The notes under the pieces are model-generated. The model made no database searches, was not told where the DNA came from, and saw nothing but the letters and a program-made list of their open reading frames with translations. Made by a program: the position numbers and the translations under genes. Below, piece by piece: positions 25,770 through 34,964 of a DNA stretch of 64,000 nucleotides (position 1 is its first letter; each line of letters starts with the position of its first letter). This stretch comes from Chitinophaga filiformis (GTDB lineage: Bacteria > Bacteroidota > Bacteroidia > Chitinophagales > Chitinophagaceae), in the NCBI RefSeq assembly GCF_023100805.1, contig NZ_CP095855.1:4133001-4197000 (forward strand), in the 5' to 3' direction.

Positions 25770-26033
25770 TTATGCATTGGCAGATGCTGCCGTGACCATC
25801 TCTCTGTGCCGGGTACCCCAGCGAACCATTGCGTCAATTACTTCCATCAATGATCTGCTGTATGGCGTGGCTGAATATTCGACCGTCACCGGCTTGGTAT
25901 TACAAACCTTGCGGGTGATCAGGAGGTTCATTTCAAGTTCCTGCAACTCTTTTGAAAGTATTCTCGGAGAGATCTCCGCTTCACGTACCAGTTCTCCAAA
26001 ACGAAAAAGTGGCGGAATTTGCACCCGGTGCAC
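25770..26033 (-). pseudogene. HxlR-type regulator lacking its N-terminal third
   Basis: The open frame (87 codons) encodes the second half of an HxlR winged-helix domain: RFGELVREAEISPRILSKEL, then VEYSATPYSRSLMEVIDAM and VRWGTRH. The usual first 35-40 residues (a Cys near the start and the GGKW segment with the first two helices) are absent. The only available ATG lies inside the inverted repeat at 26011-26079, which abuts the homologous part by two bases. Only about 45 bp separate that repeat from the next gene, so the missing part is not nearby. It was probably broken by the palindromic element or by a deletion around it. Confidence 0.72.
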
Positions 26034-26079
26034 ATTGAAGGTAAGTTACTCTTAATGTACACCAGTGCAGAATTCCGCC
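26011..26079. repeat. 69-bp inverted-repeat element at the broken HxlR gene
   Basis: Arms at 26011-26036 (GGCGGAATTTGCACCCGGTG..) and 26054-26079 pair over 26 bp with four mismatches around a 17-bp centre. The left end abuts the HxlR remnant. It may be a small non-autonomous mobile palindrome. No target duplication was seen. Confidence 0.7.
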
Positions 26080-26123
26080 GTTGTAGAGGGATAGGATAGG
26101 TTGTTTTAATCTTTTTTAGCGGA

Positions 26124-28358
26124 TCATTTATTTTGATATGCTTCTTCTATGACTGTTCTGTATTTATCATACAACCTCCGGGCAGTCTGTATACTGTTGC
26201 CCTGTGGGCTAACTGCGAATGCCTGCTGACGGTTGACCCACTGCCATTCCCAGGCGCGTATCTGTTTGTCGAAGGCGGCCAGGTCGGGCGTTGTCCCTGT
26301 TTGCAGGGAGTGCTGCAGTATTTGAAAGAATTGTTTCCAGCGGGGCTTGTAGAAATCGTTCAGCAAGCCGCTCCACTGGCGGTTGGCATATTCGTGCAGC
26401 GGACTGTTGGCATCGCCCCATAAGGTGATGAGATCACGTGCATTGTGTTCATACAGCGCTTTTTCTGCACTGGTAGCTCCCCAGCTACGGGCAGTAGACA
26501 GCCAGGGTCCAAGCATAAAATCTTTGCGGGTAGCTAATAAGTTATCCATATCGCTGATCAGCGCCAGGTACCGGCTGCTGTATGTGTTGAAGGCGGCATT
26601 GTCTTTTTCCCTGAAGGCACGCACCCAACGCTGTTGCAGAGGGAGTGCATAGTTTGCCAGTACCTGTCTGCTGATATCTACCAGGTCATAACAGAAACCG
26701 TCGGTGTTGATACCCGCGGCAGCAGCTTTGATGAAGAGGTCCCAGGCAGGTAGTAGTTCCAGCGGTGGGTAATTGAGGCGGGTACGTGTCCATTCGGCAG
26801 TGGAATCGAAAGTAGGGCGGCCGGTAATGATGGATTCCGCGCCGTCCCTGATAGCCTGACCGTTGTAGACAGTATGCTTCAGGATGTCCCAGGCTTTGAC
26901 CAGGTCTGCATTTTCGCTACGATAGCGGTTACGGATATATTTGCGCAACCAGTCATCCAGCGGGACAGGCTGGGATTGCCAGGTATGTTCCATCATCAGC
27001 TCATACAGCACCGGGTTCTGTTCGATCGCTTCCATGGTAAGACCAATGCCAGCCATGTTACCTGAACTGGCATCATTCAATGCAAGTGCGGGACCTGAGG
27101 CGGCTCCTTCCATTCTTCCGAACAGGTTGACATTCCCACCGAAGTTGTTCAGCATATTCCAGATCCAGGGTTTGCCATAGAAGGCATCCGTTCTTTTCCA
27201 TACCGGCTCAATTTCAGCGGCCAGGTCCAGCAGGATCATTTTATCGTTTGGTACGGCTTTTAGCAAAGCTTCCACCTGCGGGGCTTTCCAGAACTTCCTG
27301 TCGCTATAGAACAACCAGCCCTGCATGACCCATACAGCGGCAGTATCTGCCTGTTTCATGCCTTCATAGACCCTTGCGCTCAATCCGGAGAGGAAGGAAG
27401 GATCATCGGAGGGCGGTTCGTTTTCGTTGAACGTATCCGCAGAGTATAAATGATCAGTACCGTACAACTGTGTTTGCTTTTCCAGGAATTTTTTACCCAG
27501 CATGGCGAAAAGCGGATCAGCCGCATCCAGGATCTCCGTATCGGCAAAGCCGTTCTTCCAGTTGGTCGTTATCAGTTTTGCAGCAGGAAATCTCTTTTTG
27601 AAAGCTGTAGGCACATGGCCGGTAAAGGCGGGCAATACGGGCTTCATACCCAAAGCCCTTTCCCTTTGCAGGATCTTTACCTGTAAGGCATGATGGCTTT
27701 TCATCCAGCTAAGGGGCAGGGGACCGCCCCAGCCATCCAGGTTGCCCATCCAGAACCAGGCGAAATAGGCGGGGCCGCTGAAGAAGTCTTGTAACTCTGC
27801 ATCAGTAAATCCCAGGTCTTTATATACAAGGTACCAGGTATACTCTTCTCCCGTGATCGCCAGCGGCATATTAATGCCATGCAATGCCATCCAGTCTATT
27901 TCTTTTTCCCAGCGTTCCCAGTTCCACCAGCTCATCGAATAATTGAACGTACAGTAATTCAGGTAGTAACGGTACTGATATGGTGAACGCCTTTGCACTT
28001 GTTGCGGTACAAGGGGCAGGCGATCGGGCAGACGCAGGTTGGTGCCGTTCCAGGTGATCTGGCAATGCGCGTATTCAGCCAGGTAATGGTACAGGGCTGA
28101 GGCAATGGCCACGCCGTTATTCCCTCTTAAAATGATCTTTCCCCCGTTGCTCTCTATCTCGAAGGAATCCCTGGCCGCTTTTGCCGGCAGACTTTCGACC
28201 TTGAACGCAGCTGCTTTGCCCGGCAGTATCCTGCCGATGAGTGCAGTGGCTTCCGCTTTGTTAAGCTGTGCAGCTGCATGAGTATAGCAGCAAAAGGACA
28301 GGAACAGGGCCATGTAATACCGGCGTTGGCGCGCTTTGGCTGGGAAAGAGATCTTCAT
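26124..28358 (-). CDS. GH89 alpha-N-acetylglucosaminidase (NAGLU-like), secreted
   Basis: This exported glycosidase (744 aa from the Met at 28358, which gives MKISFPAKARQRRYYMALFL and a signal peptide; the frame runs on to 28424) removes terminal alpha-linked N-acetylglucosamine. It shows the NAGLU pattern throughout: an N-terminal small domain, then the barrel with SWWNWERWEKEIDWMALHGI, NMPLAITGEEYTWYLVYKDL, GNLDGWGGPLPLSWM, LPAFTGHVP and TFNENEPPSDD, which carries acidic active-site candidates. The helical C-terminal domain follows. It is the last gene of the sigma/FecR/SusCD operon. Natural substrates could be heparan-type chains or mucin/gastric-type alpha-GlcNAc glycans (inference from the family). 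Confidence 0.93.
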   Translation of the reverse strand: MKISFPAKARQRRYYMALFLSFCCYTHAAAQLNKAEATALIGRILPGKAAAFKVESLPAKAARDSFEIESNGGKIILRGNNGVAIASALYHYLAEYAHCQITWNGTNLRLPDRLPLVPQQVQRRSPYQYRYYLNYCTFNYSMSWWNWERWEKEIDWMALHGINMPLAITGEEYTWYLVYKDLGFTDAELQDFFSGPAYFAWFWMGNLDGWGGPLPLSWMKSHHALQVKILQRERALGMKPVLPAFTGHVPTAFKKRFPAAKLITTNWKNGFADTEILDAADPLFAMLGKKFLEKQTQLYGTDHLYSADTFNENEPPSDDPSFLSGLSARVYEGMKQADTAAVWVMQGWLFYSDRKFWKAPQVEALLKAVPNDKMILLDLAAEIEPVWKRTDAFYGKPWIWNMLNNFGGNVNLFGRMEGAASGPALALNDASSGNMAGIGLTMEAIEQNPVLYELMMEHTWQSQPVPLDDWLRKYIRNRYRSENADLVKAWDILKHTVYNGQAIRDGAESIITGRPTFDSTAEWTRTRLNYPPLELLPAWDLFIKAAAAGINTDGFCYDLVDISRQVLANYALPLQQRWVRAFREKDNAAFNTYSSRYLALISDMDNLLATRKDFMLGPWLSTARSWGATSAEKALYEHNARDLITLWGDANSPLHEYANRQWSGLLNDFYKPRWKQFFQILQHSLQTGTTPDLAAFDKQIRAWEWQWVNRQQAFAVSPQGNSIQTARRLYDKYRTVIEEAYQNK

Positions 28359-28452
28359 TATCTGATGGTGAGGTGATATTGAAAAAAAATGATTGCGGGA
28401 GCGCCGGACGTATATCAGACGCATCCTGCGGTGAAATTAAATAACTGCGGAT

Positions 28453-28490
28453 AAATTTACACCCGGTGTTGTTACGCCGGGTGTAAATTT
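28453..28490 (-). promoter_or_regulatory. Perfect intercistronic hairpin between susD-like and GH89 genes
   Basis: AAATTTACACCCGG (28453-28466) pairs perfectly with 28477-28490 around a 10-nt loop, directly after the SusD stop. On the minus strand no U-run follows, so it may stabilise the SusC/SusD part of the message over the enzyme part (inference). Confidence 0.65.
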
Positions 28491-28507
28491 TGTGTTGTAC
28501 AATGCTT

Positions 28508-30127
28508 TTATTGCGGATATCCCGGGTTCTGGCTAAGCGCCGGGTTGAGCTGAAAGGCGGTAGTTGGAATAGGGAAAATGCGGTGATTGGGATCTGCATC
28601 CGTTTTGAATCCCCATTTTCCTTCATACTTGCCAAAGCGGATCACATCATTCCTGTGCCAGGATTCCCAGGCAAATTCACGGGCCCTTTCTGCATAGATG
28701 TCTTCGAGTGTGACAGCTGACCATGCCGGCGAAGTGCTGCGCTCTGCCCTCAGCTGGTTAACCAGTGAAAGTGCAGTCTGGCCCAGTGTGGATGCTCCGC
28801 CCCTTAATATAGCTTCCGCTTTCATCAGGAGAACATCTGAGTAACGGAAGAAGGGGATATCATTTTTCTGGTTCCTGTTCAGCGATGTAGCGTCCGGGAA
28901 GATCTTGGTGTTACGGTAACCCATGTTCCAGGCAATTTCGTCATTGCCCGCGTCAAAAGAAGCTACATCCTGGCGCAGGGTCACTTCCGGCTTCAGATCG
29001 ATCTGATAGGTGAAAGGGGCCGAACCATCCGCACCGGTATAGAACTGATCATATCCCTTCTTTGTGGTAGTAACAGTAGCAGGTGTTACCCCATCGTCCA
29101 GGTATTGCAGGCCAGTGAGCCATTGTTTGTTCCTGATATCACCGGGATCGTTGAAATTGACATAGTATTCCGGCAGGGTACAGATTGCGCCATCTGGTGT
29201 AAAGGGAAGATGATACTTCTGTTGCGCAAGCCCTCTCGGAATATCATAGCGTGCATGCAGGTTCTGTGACCTGAAGGGCATGGTGTTTGCCCAGGAAGGA
29301 TCAAAAGGTATAGCGAAAATGAACTCTTTCATCTGAGGCCCGTTATTGGGATAGAACATCTGCAGATATGTGTTTTTAGGTTCCAGCGCATATTGATTGG
29401 ATTGTATCACATTATCGCAGGCTGCGATGCAGTCATTGTTCCTTTCGGTACCTGTGTATATTTGAGCATTCAGGTACATTTTTGCCAGTAGGGTATAAGC
29501 CATCCATTTATTGGCCCTGCCATATGTGGCTATAGGGTCAGTGCCAAGGTCAGGAATGCAGGCTTTGATTTCCTGTTCCACGAAAGTAAACACCTGTGCC
29601 CGGGGAACATTAGGTTTTGGACTAAAGTCGCCATTCACTGTATCAAGAGGTACATTACCATAATTGTCCATCATCATGAAATAAGCCAGCGCACGGATCA
29701 TCCTGAGTTCTGCAATAGTTCTCTGTTTAAAAGCTCCCTCCGGAACATTTTTAGACAGTATCGACAGGGATTGGTTCGTTGTTCCTATGATCGTGGAAAG
29801 CCAGGTCCAGTTGCCGTTTACCAGGCCATTGTCTTTTGTCCAGGTGTGGTAGTGCAATTGCTGGAATTCTGCACCGTTGTACCAGTTGCCTCCCCTGGCA
29901 GGGAAGATGGCTTCATCGGTGGACAATGTCTGCAGAAAGAAGTATTCCACCGAAATGTTTCCTCTTAAAGCTACATAGGCCGGGCCTGAGGCTGCAACAA
30001 ACTGTGCGCTGTCCCGCGGAAATACATCCGGCGTCAATTCAGTTGTGATGGGTACATCCAGTTTATAACAGGCGCCCAATACGCTCATCAGCAAAGGAAT
30101 GCTTATATATTGAAGTAATTTTTTCAT
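28508..30127 (-). CDS. SusD/RagB-like nutrient-binding outer-membrane lipoprotein (GH89 locus)
   Basis: This 539-aa surface lipoprotein has the signal peptide MKKLLQYISIPLLMSVLGAC with the lipid Cys at 20. The TPR-like core shows IAELRMIRALAYFMMMDNYG (the conserved R-A-F/Y-Y segment), ANKWMAYTLLAKMYLNAQIY and the C-terminal YSDVLLMKAEAILRGG and ERAREFAWESWHRNDVIRFG. It sits 23 bp after its SusC partner and caps that transporter. It would bind the glycan fragments released by, or destined for, the GH89 enzyme encoded next. Length and layout are normal. Confidence 0.95.
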   Translation of the reverse strand: MKKLLQYISIPLLMSVLGACYKLDVPITTELTPDVFPRDSAQFVAASGPAYVALRGNISVEYFFLQTLSTDEAIFPARGGNWYNGAEFQQLHYHTWTKDNGLVNGNWTWLSTIIGTTNQSLSILSKNVPEGAFKQRTIAELRMIRALAYFMMMDNYGNVPLDTVNGDFSPKPNVPRAQVFTFVEQEIKACIPDLGTDPIATYGRANKWMAYTLLAKMYLNAQIYTGTERNNDCIAACDNVIQSNQYALEPKNTYLQMFYPNNGPQMKEFIFAIPFDPSWANTMPFRSQNLHARYDIPRGLAQQKYHLPFTPDGAICTLPEYYVNFNDPGDIRNKQWLTGLQYLDDGVTPATVTTTKKGYDQFYTGADGSAPFTYQIDLKPEVTLRQDVASFDAGNDEIAWNMGYRNTKIFPDATSLNRNQKNDIPFFRYSDVLLMKAEAILRGGASTLGQTALSLVNQLRAERSTSPAWSAVTLEDIYAERAREFAWESWHRNDVIRFGKYEGKWGFKTDADPNHRIFPIPTTAFQLNPALSQNPGYPQ

Positions 30128-30150
30128 AATGAAGATTTTAACTTGTTCAC

Positions 30151-33100
30151 TTACAGGGATATGTTCGCGCCGAATAAGAAAGTGCGTGTCTTAGGATAGA
30201 AGTTATTGTAATCTACCCCCGGTGCTATACCGCCCTGGTTCACTTCAGGGTCTACGCCGTGAAAGCCTGTAATAACAAAAAGATTGTTGGCAGTTACATA
30301 TAATCTGAGTCCTTTGATATATGGTCCCAGGTTCTTGAAATTGTAGGAAAGGCTGGCATTGTCAAATCTCAGGTAGCTGCCGCTTTCTACAAAGCGGTCG
30401 GAATAGAGGTAGGCGTTAAAGTCAGCAGTACTTTCACTGGCCGCATCTTTCAGGATGTTGGTATATTGGGCAGTGGAAGGTCTGAACAGGTCTGCTCGTG
30501 TAGCATTGAATATCTTGTTGCCAAAAACACCTCTCAGGAAGATGCTCAGGTCCCACTGACGATAGTGGAAACTGTTGGCCCATCCCATCAGCAGTTTAGG
30601 TTGTGCATTGCCTATGTAGTGATAGTCTGTTCCTACTACCGGGGTGGTAGTCAGTTTGCCGTCGCCGCCCACATATTGTGAAACGCCATTGGCGTCCTTA
30701 CCGGCATAGACCAGGGAGAAGAACTGTCCCAGTGGTTTACCTTCTTTCAGTATCTGTAAAGAGTGGCCCGACTGGCCGGCGCCTTCTGGGAAGGCCAGCA
30801 GTACGGAGTCGCCGCCCGCAAAGAGCGGGTTGCTCAGACTGGTGATCCTGTTCTGGTTGTGCGCAACATTCAGGCTGCTGGTCCAGCTGAAGTTTTTATT
30901 CTGTACCGGTGTGGCATTGATGCTCACTTCAATCCCTTTGTTTCGCATACTGCCGCCATTGGCAACAATAGTGCCTGTAGGAACAAGTATCGGGTCTACC
31001 CTGTAGGAGTAGATCATGCCGGTTGTCTTTTTGTTATACGCGTCTACTGAAACATTAAGTTTGCCCTTCAGGATGGCAAAGTCCACACCTATATTGGAAG
31101 TAGCCGTCTTTTCCCATTTCAGGTCAGGATTTGCTGCCTGTACAGGGCCGCTGGCTGCTATTGACATACCGTTATAGTAGTAGGTACCAAGGGTGCCCGA
31201 GATGAACCTGGATGTGTAGGCATTGAAGCCGGATGCGTTACCCGTTACGCCATAACTGGCTCTCAGCTTTACGTCTGTCAGAGCGGTGATGCCTTTCATG
31301 AAATTTTCCTCACTGAGGCGCCATGCAAGACCAACAGACGGGAAATAACCCCATTGATTGTTGGTACCGAACACGGAACTACCGTCTCTTCTTACAGATC
31401 CCTGCAGCAGATATTTATTACCGTAGTTATAGTTCAGACGGGCAAAGTTCGATATCAGCCTGTTCTCCTGGTAAACGCCATCAGGGCCAAATCCTACCTG
31501 GAAGCCTGATATGGCGTAAGGATTACTCAATGCCAGATTGTTATACCCGATATTGTCCACAGGGAAATTGCTGGTGGTGACCTGGAATCCGTCTCCTATT
31601 TTATTGTTTTGCCAGGAGTACCCCAGCACCATGTTGATGATATGACGTCCGAAGGTTTTATCCCATGTCAGGAAAGTTTCCAGCACTTTGGTGGTATTCT
31701 GGTAAGAATTCCTGGTGGCCTGTCCATTCTGGCCGAAGGTCTGAGGACTATGAAAACCCAATCCGGGATTGGGATTGTCATACATGCTGTTATAATTTGT
31801 CGTGAAATATTTGTTGTAGTATTCACCATGAGTAGAGGTGAACCCGATATAGGAAAGATTAAGATCGTAGGTAAATCCGAATGGCAGTTTCACCTGTGTG
31901 GTGAAGCTTCCTACAAGATTGTTGTATTTGGTGTTCATCTGGCTGTTATTCATCATTGCAACAGGGTTATAATAGCCCTGCGTAGTGAAGTTCTCAAACC
32001 AGGATCCGTCGGCATTTTTTATAGGCGAAACAGGCAGGTGCAGGGCTGATTGCAGCAGCACTACGTTACGGTACGGAATGTCGTCAGCACTGCTGTTGGA
32101 GTTCATCACATTCACGCCGAATTTCACCCTGTCGTTCAAGGCATATTGTTCCAGCTGCAGGCGGGCAATAACGCGTTCAAGATCGCTGTTCAGCAGGATA
32201 CCTTCTTTTTTGGTGTAGTTCAGGCTTGCCACATAAGTGCTATGTTCTGAGCCGCCGCTCAGGGAAAGGTTGTGGTTATGCGATACGGCGGTCTTTCTTT
32301 GTATGGCTGCCTGCCAGTCGGTATTAGCGCCTTTGTCGTCGGCAGGGGAAAAGGACTGGCCATTCTTTGTAAGGAAACTGCGCAATTCTTCCGCAGTCAT
32401 CATCTTCAGGTTGTTGGATACTTTTTCGATGCCAGCATATCCGCTGTATGACACCTGCAATTGCCCCTTTTTCCCCCTTTTGGTAGTTACCATGATCACG
32501 CCGTTGGCAGCACGGTTACCATAGATGGCGGTAGCAGCGGCATCTTTAAGTACATCTATAGAAGCAATATCGTCGGGCGCAATAACAGAGATATCAGCCC
32601 CCGGAATACCATCAATAACATAGAATGGCCCCTGTGAAGCATTCAGTGTGGAAGCGCCGCGCAGTACTACGGCCGCAACCGCATTCGGATCGCCGCTCGC
32701 AGATACGTTCAGGCCGGGTACTTTACCCTGCAACAACTGCCCTACATCGGTAATAGCGCCTTTGTTCAAATCGTCGGCTTTTACGGTGTTGACAGCGCTG
32801 ATCAGGTTCTGGCGGGATTGTTTACCGTAGCCCACCACTACCACATCTCCCAGGCCAAGCGCGCCTGAGGAGAGGGTAACAGTAATGGTATTGCGTCCGT
32901 TCACCGGTATTTCCTGTGGCTGGAAGCCTATATAGCGGAACACCAGGACGGCATTGTCTGCCAGGCCGGATAACTGGTATTCTCCGTTAGTATTGGTTTG
33001 TGTGCCTTTGGAGGTACCTTTTACCTGCACGGACACGCCAGGCAGCGGATGTCCCTTTTCATCGGTCACCCTTCCGGAAACATTACCGGCGGGCGCTTCG

Positions 33101-33540
33101 TCAGGCATCACCATCAGCAGGTCTGATTGCCGGGGCTTTACCACTACTGTTTTATTTACGATCTCGTAGGTAAAGGGTTGTTTATTGAATATAAGGTCCA
33201 GCACATACCGCAGATCGCCATTCTCCACCTGCACACTTACCTTATGGGCATTTTTCAGCATACCTATCTTATAAAAGAACAGGTAGCCGGTTTTCTCTTT
33301 GATCTCCCGGAACACGTCCTCTAACGGCCGGTCTTTTGCGGATAAGCTCAGCTTTTGGGCGTAGCCGGCAGCGCTTACCTGCAAACAGGCGATTGTCATT
33401 AAAATAACGATCATTTTCATAACTAGGAGCATTTTGCGCATAGGGAATAGTCTCAGTTTTTCTACTATGCTGCGATGTTCAATTTTGGTTGGTGAAAGCC
33501 CGGGTACACCTATGGCTTTCACATAATCATACAATTGCAT
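30151..33540 (-). CDS. SusC/RagA TonB-dependent transporter with N-terminal STN signalling domain
   Basis: At 1129 aa this is a large SusC. After a basic N-terminal stretch and a signal segment (about 37-62, MLLVMKMIVILMTIACLQVS) comes an STN domain (about 65-115: RPLEDVFREIKEKTGYLFFY), used for contact with a FecR anti-sigma factor. Then come a carboxypeptidase-regulatory domain (VSGRVTDEKGHPLPGVSVQV), the plug (DVVVVGYGKQSRQNLISAVN, then IDVLKDAAATAIYGNRAANG) and the 22-strand barrel. The FecR and sigma genes lie immediately upstream, so the three form a cell-surface signalling chain. The start at 33540 adds a 33-residue cytosolic leader; the Met at residue 34 is an alternative. Confidence 0.95.
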   Translation of the reverse strand: MQLYDYVKAIGVPGLSPTKIEHRSIVEKLRLFPMRKMLLVMKMIVILMTIACLQVSAAGYAQKLSLSAKDRPLEDVFREIKEKTGYLFFYKIGMLKNAHKVSVQVENGDLRYVLDLIFNKQPFTYEIVNKTVVVKPRQSDLLMVMPDEAPAGNVSGRVTDEKGHPLPGVSVQVKGTSKGTQTNTNGEYQLSGLADNAVLVFRYIGFQPQEIPVNGRNTITVTLSSGALGLGDVVVVGYGKQSRQNLISAVNTVKADDLNKGAITDVGQLLQGKVPGLNVSASGDPNAVAAVVLRGASTLNASQGPFYVIDGIPGADISVIAPDDIASIDVLKDAAATAIYGNRAANGVIMVTTKRGKKGQLQVSYSGYAGIEKVSNNLKMMTAEELRSFLTKNGQSFSPADDKGANTDWQAAIQRKTAVSHNHNLSLSGGSEHSTYVASLNYTKKEGILLNSDLERVIARLQLEQYALNDRVKFGVNVMNSNSSADDIPYRNVVLLQSALHLPVSPIKNADGSWFENFTTQGYYNPVAMMNNSQMNTKYNNLVGSFTTQVKLPFGFTYDLNLSYIGFTSTHGEYYNKYFTTNYNSMYDNPNPGLGFHSPQTFGQNGQATRNSYQNTTKVLETFLTWDKTFGRHIINMVLGYSWQNNKIGDGFQVTTSNFPVDNIGYNNLALSNPYAISGFQVGFGPDGVYQENRLISNFARLNYNYGNKYLLQGSVRRDGSSVFGTNNQWGYFPSVGLAWRLSEENFMKGITALTDVKLRASYGVTGNASGFNAYTSRFISGTLGTYYYNGMSIAASGPVQAANPDLKWEKTATSNIGVDFAILKGKLNVSVDAYNKKTTGMIYSYRVDPILVPTGTIVANGGSMRNKGIEVSINATPVQNKNFSWTSSLNVAHNQNRITSLSNPLFAGGDSVLLAFPEGAGQSGHSLQILKEGKPLGQFFSLVYAGKDANGVSQYVGGDGKLTTTPVVGTDYHYIGNAQPKLLMGWANSFHYRQWDLSIFLRGVFGNKIFNATRADLFRPSTAQYTNILKDAASESTADFNAYLYSDRFVESGSYLRFDNASLSYNFKNLGPYIKGLRLYVTANNLFVITGFHGVDPEVNQGGIAPGVDYNNFYPKTRTFLFGANISL

Positions 33541-33615
33541 AGATTTGCAGTGTTTGGGTGTGAGTGATAATTGATCTTCAGCGGATTATTTATTGCCTGT
33601 ATAGCTCAAACGTGG

Positions 33616-33639
33616 CAGGGGCGGGCTCAATCGCCCCTG
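33616..33639. terminator. GC-rich hairpin between fecR-like and susC-like genes
   Basis: CAGGGGCG-GGCTCAAT-CGCCCCTG is followed by TTTTATT on the plus-strand side. On the minus strand, in which the operon is read, no U-run follows, so it would act as an attenuator or processing stem there; a plus-strand terminator is also possible. Confidence 0.5.
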
Positions 33640-33730
33640 TTTTATTACAGGTATACAGACAGGCGGATTCAAGGTGCATTATCCATACCTGCATTCAATT
33701 TTGGTTGATAAAAATGTTGTCTTTCCTTTA

Positions 33731-34897
33731 TCAGGATCTTACCAGTATTTTATGTCCCTGTACGGTGAATTTAACCCCGCTGGCCTCCAGTATTTTCAGT
33801 ACGGCCGTTATATCTGAGCTTCTGTCTATTTCCCCCTGGAAGCGGTCCTGTGGAATGCCATCCGGGTATACGATCTCCGCGTCGAACCAGCGGGCTACCT
33901 GTCGCATTACTTCTTCAATGGAGGCATTGTTGAAGCTGAACAGGCCATTCTTCCAGGCAATGACAGCATCCAGGTCGGCATGAACTACCTGTACCTTGCC
34001 TGCGTGATCCATTTTAGCCTGTTGTCCCGGTTTCAGCAACGCTTCTCCTGTGGTACTCTGTATTTTCACTGCCCCCTGTAATAGTGTGGTGTTTACAGAC
34101 TGTTCATCGTTGTAGGCCATAATATTAAAATGTGTCCCCAATACCTTTACCTGCATGTCTCCGACCTTTACGCTAAAGGGACGGGATGGGTCGGTAGCTA
34201 CCTCGAAATATGCTTCACCACTTAAAGTGACCTGCCGTTCCTTATCTGTAAAGGCAGCAGGAAAGGTGAGGCTGCTTGCAGCATTTAGCCATACCACTGT
34301 ACCGTCGGCAAGCGTGATGTTATATTTGCCGCCACGGGGCACGGAAAGGGTATTGAAGACGGCAGGCGCATTGCCTGATTTTTCCTGTTCGCTGTTATAA
34401 ACAAGCTGACCGTTATTCAGCTTAATGATCTTTGTGTTGTTCTGTTGTCCAAGGGCGCCGTTCTGTTCATCTTCGAGCGCTATGACATTGCCATTGGCCA
34501 GTGTTAGGGTGGCTTTGTTACCGCCGGGTTTGAGCTGGATATTGTTTTTAATATTGCCCGCAGCAAGTTGAGATGGCGCCTGTTTTTTGACGCTAAACCA
34601 GTAAATGCCGGCGGCAATGATCAGCAGAGCTACCGCCGCCGCTGCACGGAGGTACCGGGCTGGCATCCGGCGGTATAAAGAAAGAGGCCTTTTCTCTTCC
34701 ATCCGTTCACTGATCTGTTGCAGCAGGTGTTCACGAAGTGCCTGGCGGGAATGCGCCGTTTCGTCGTTCCAGTCAATAGTTCCTTCAGGTACACTATTAT
34801 ACCATGCTTCAAACAAAGCCTTTTCTTCCTGGCTGATAGTTCCTTTCAACCATTTATCGGCAAGCCGGGATATCTGTTCTGATGTCAGATCGCTCAT
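33731..34897 (-). CDS. FecR family anti-sigma factor
   Basis: This inner-membrane regulator (388 aa) has a cytoplasmic N-terminal sigma-binding part (about 1-80), one transmembrane helix (about 84-103, YLRAAAAVALLIIAAGIYWF), a periplasmic FecR domain (VPRGGKYNITLADGTVVWLN, then LSGEAYFEVATDPSRPFSVK) and a C-terminal STN-like/DUF4974 segment (NNASIEEVMRQVARWFDAEI). It relays the signal from the STN domain of the SusC protein to the sigma factor. It follows the sigma gene by 67 bp on the same strand. All family parts are present. Confidence 0.95.
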   Translation of the reverse strand: MSDLTSEQISRLADKWLKGTISQEEKALFEAWYNSVPEGTIDWNDETAHSRQALREHLLQQISERMEEKRPLSLYRRMPARYLRAAAAVALLIIAAGIYWFSVKKQAPSQLAAGNIKNNIQLKPGGNKATLTLANGNVIALEDEQNGALGQQNNTKIIKLNNGQLVYNSEQEKSGNAPAVFNTLSVPRGGKYNITLADGTVVWLNAASSLTFPAAFTDKERQVTLSGEAYFEVATDPSRPFSVKVGDMQVKVLGTHFNIMAYNDEQSVNTTLLQGAVKIQSTTGEALLKPGQQAKMDHAGKVQVVHADLDAVIAWKNGLFSFNNASIEEVMRQVARWFDAEIVYPDGIPQDRFQGEIDRSSDITAVLKILEASGVKFTVQGHKILVRS

Positions 34898-34964
34898 TGT
34901 AGGGCCTCTTTTATATATAGTCTTGGGATAAAAGCGGTTTCCCTTAGTGCACCAAAAAAAATTT

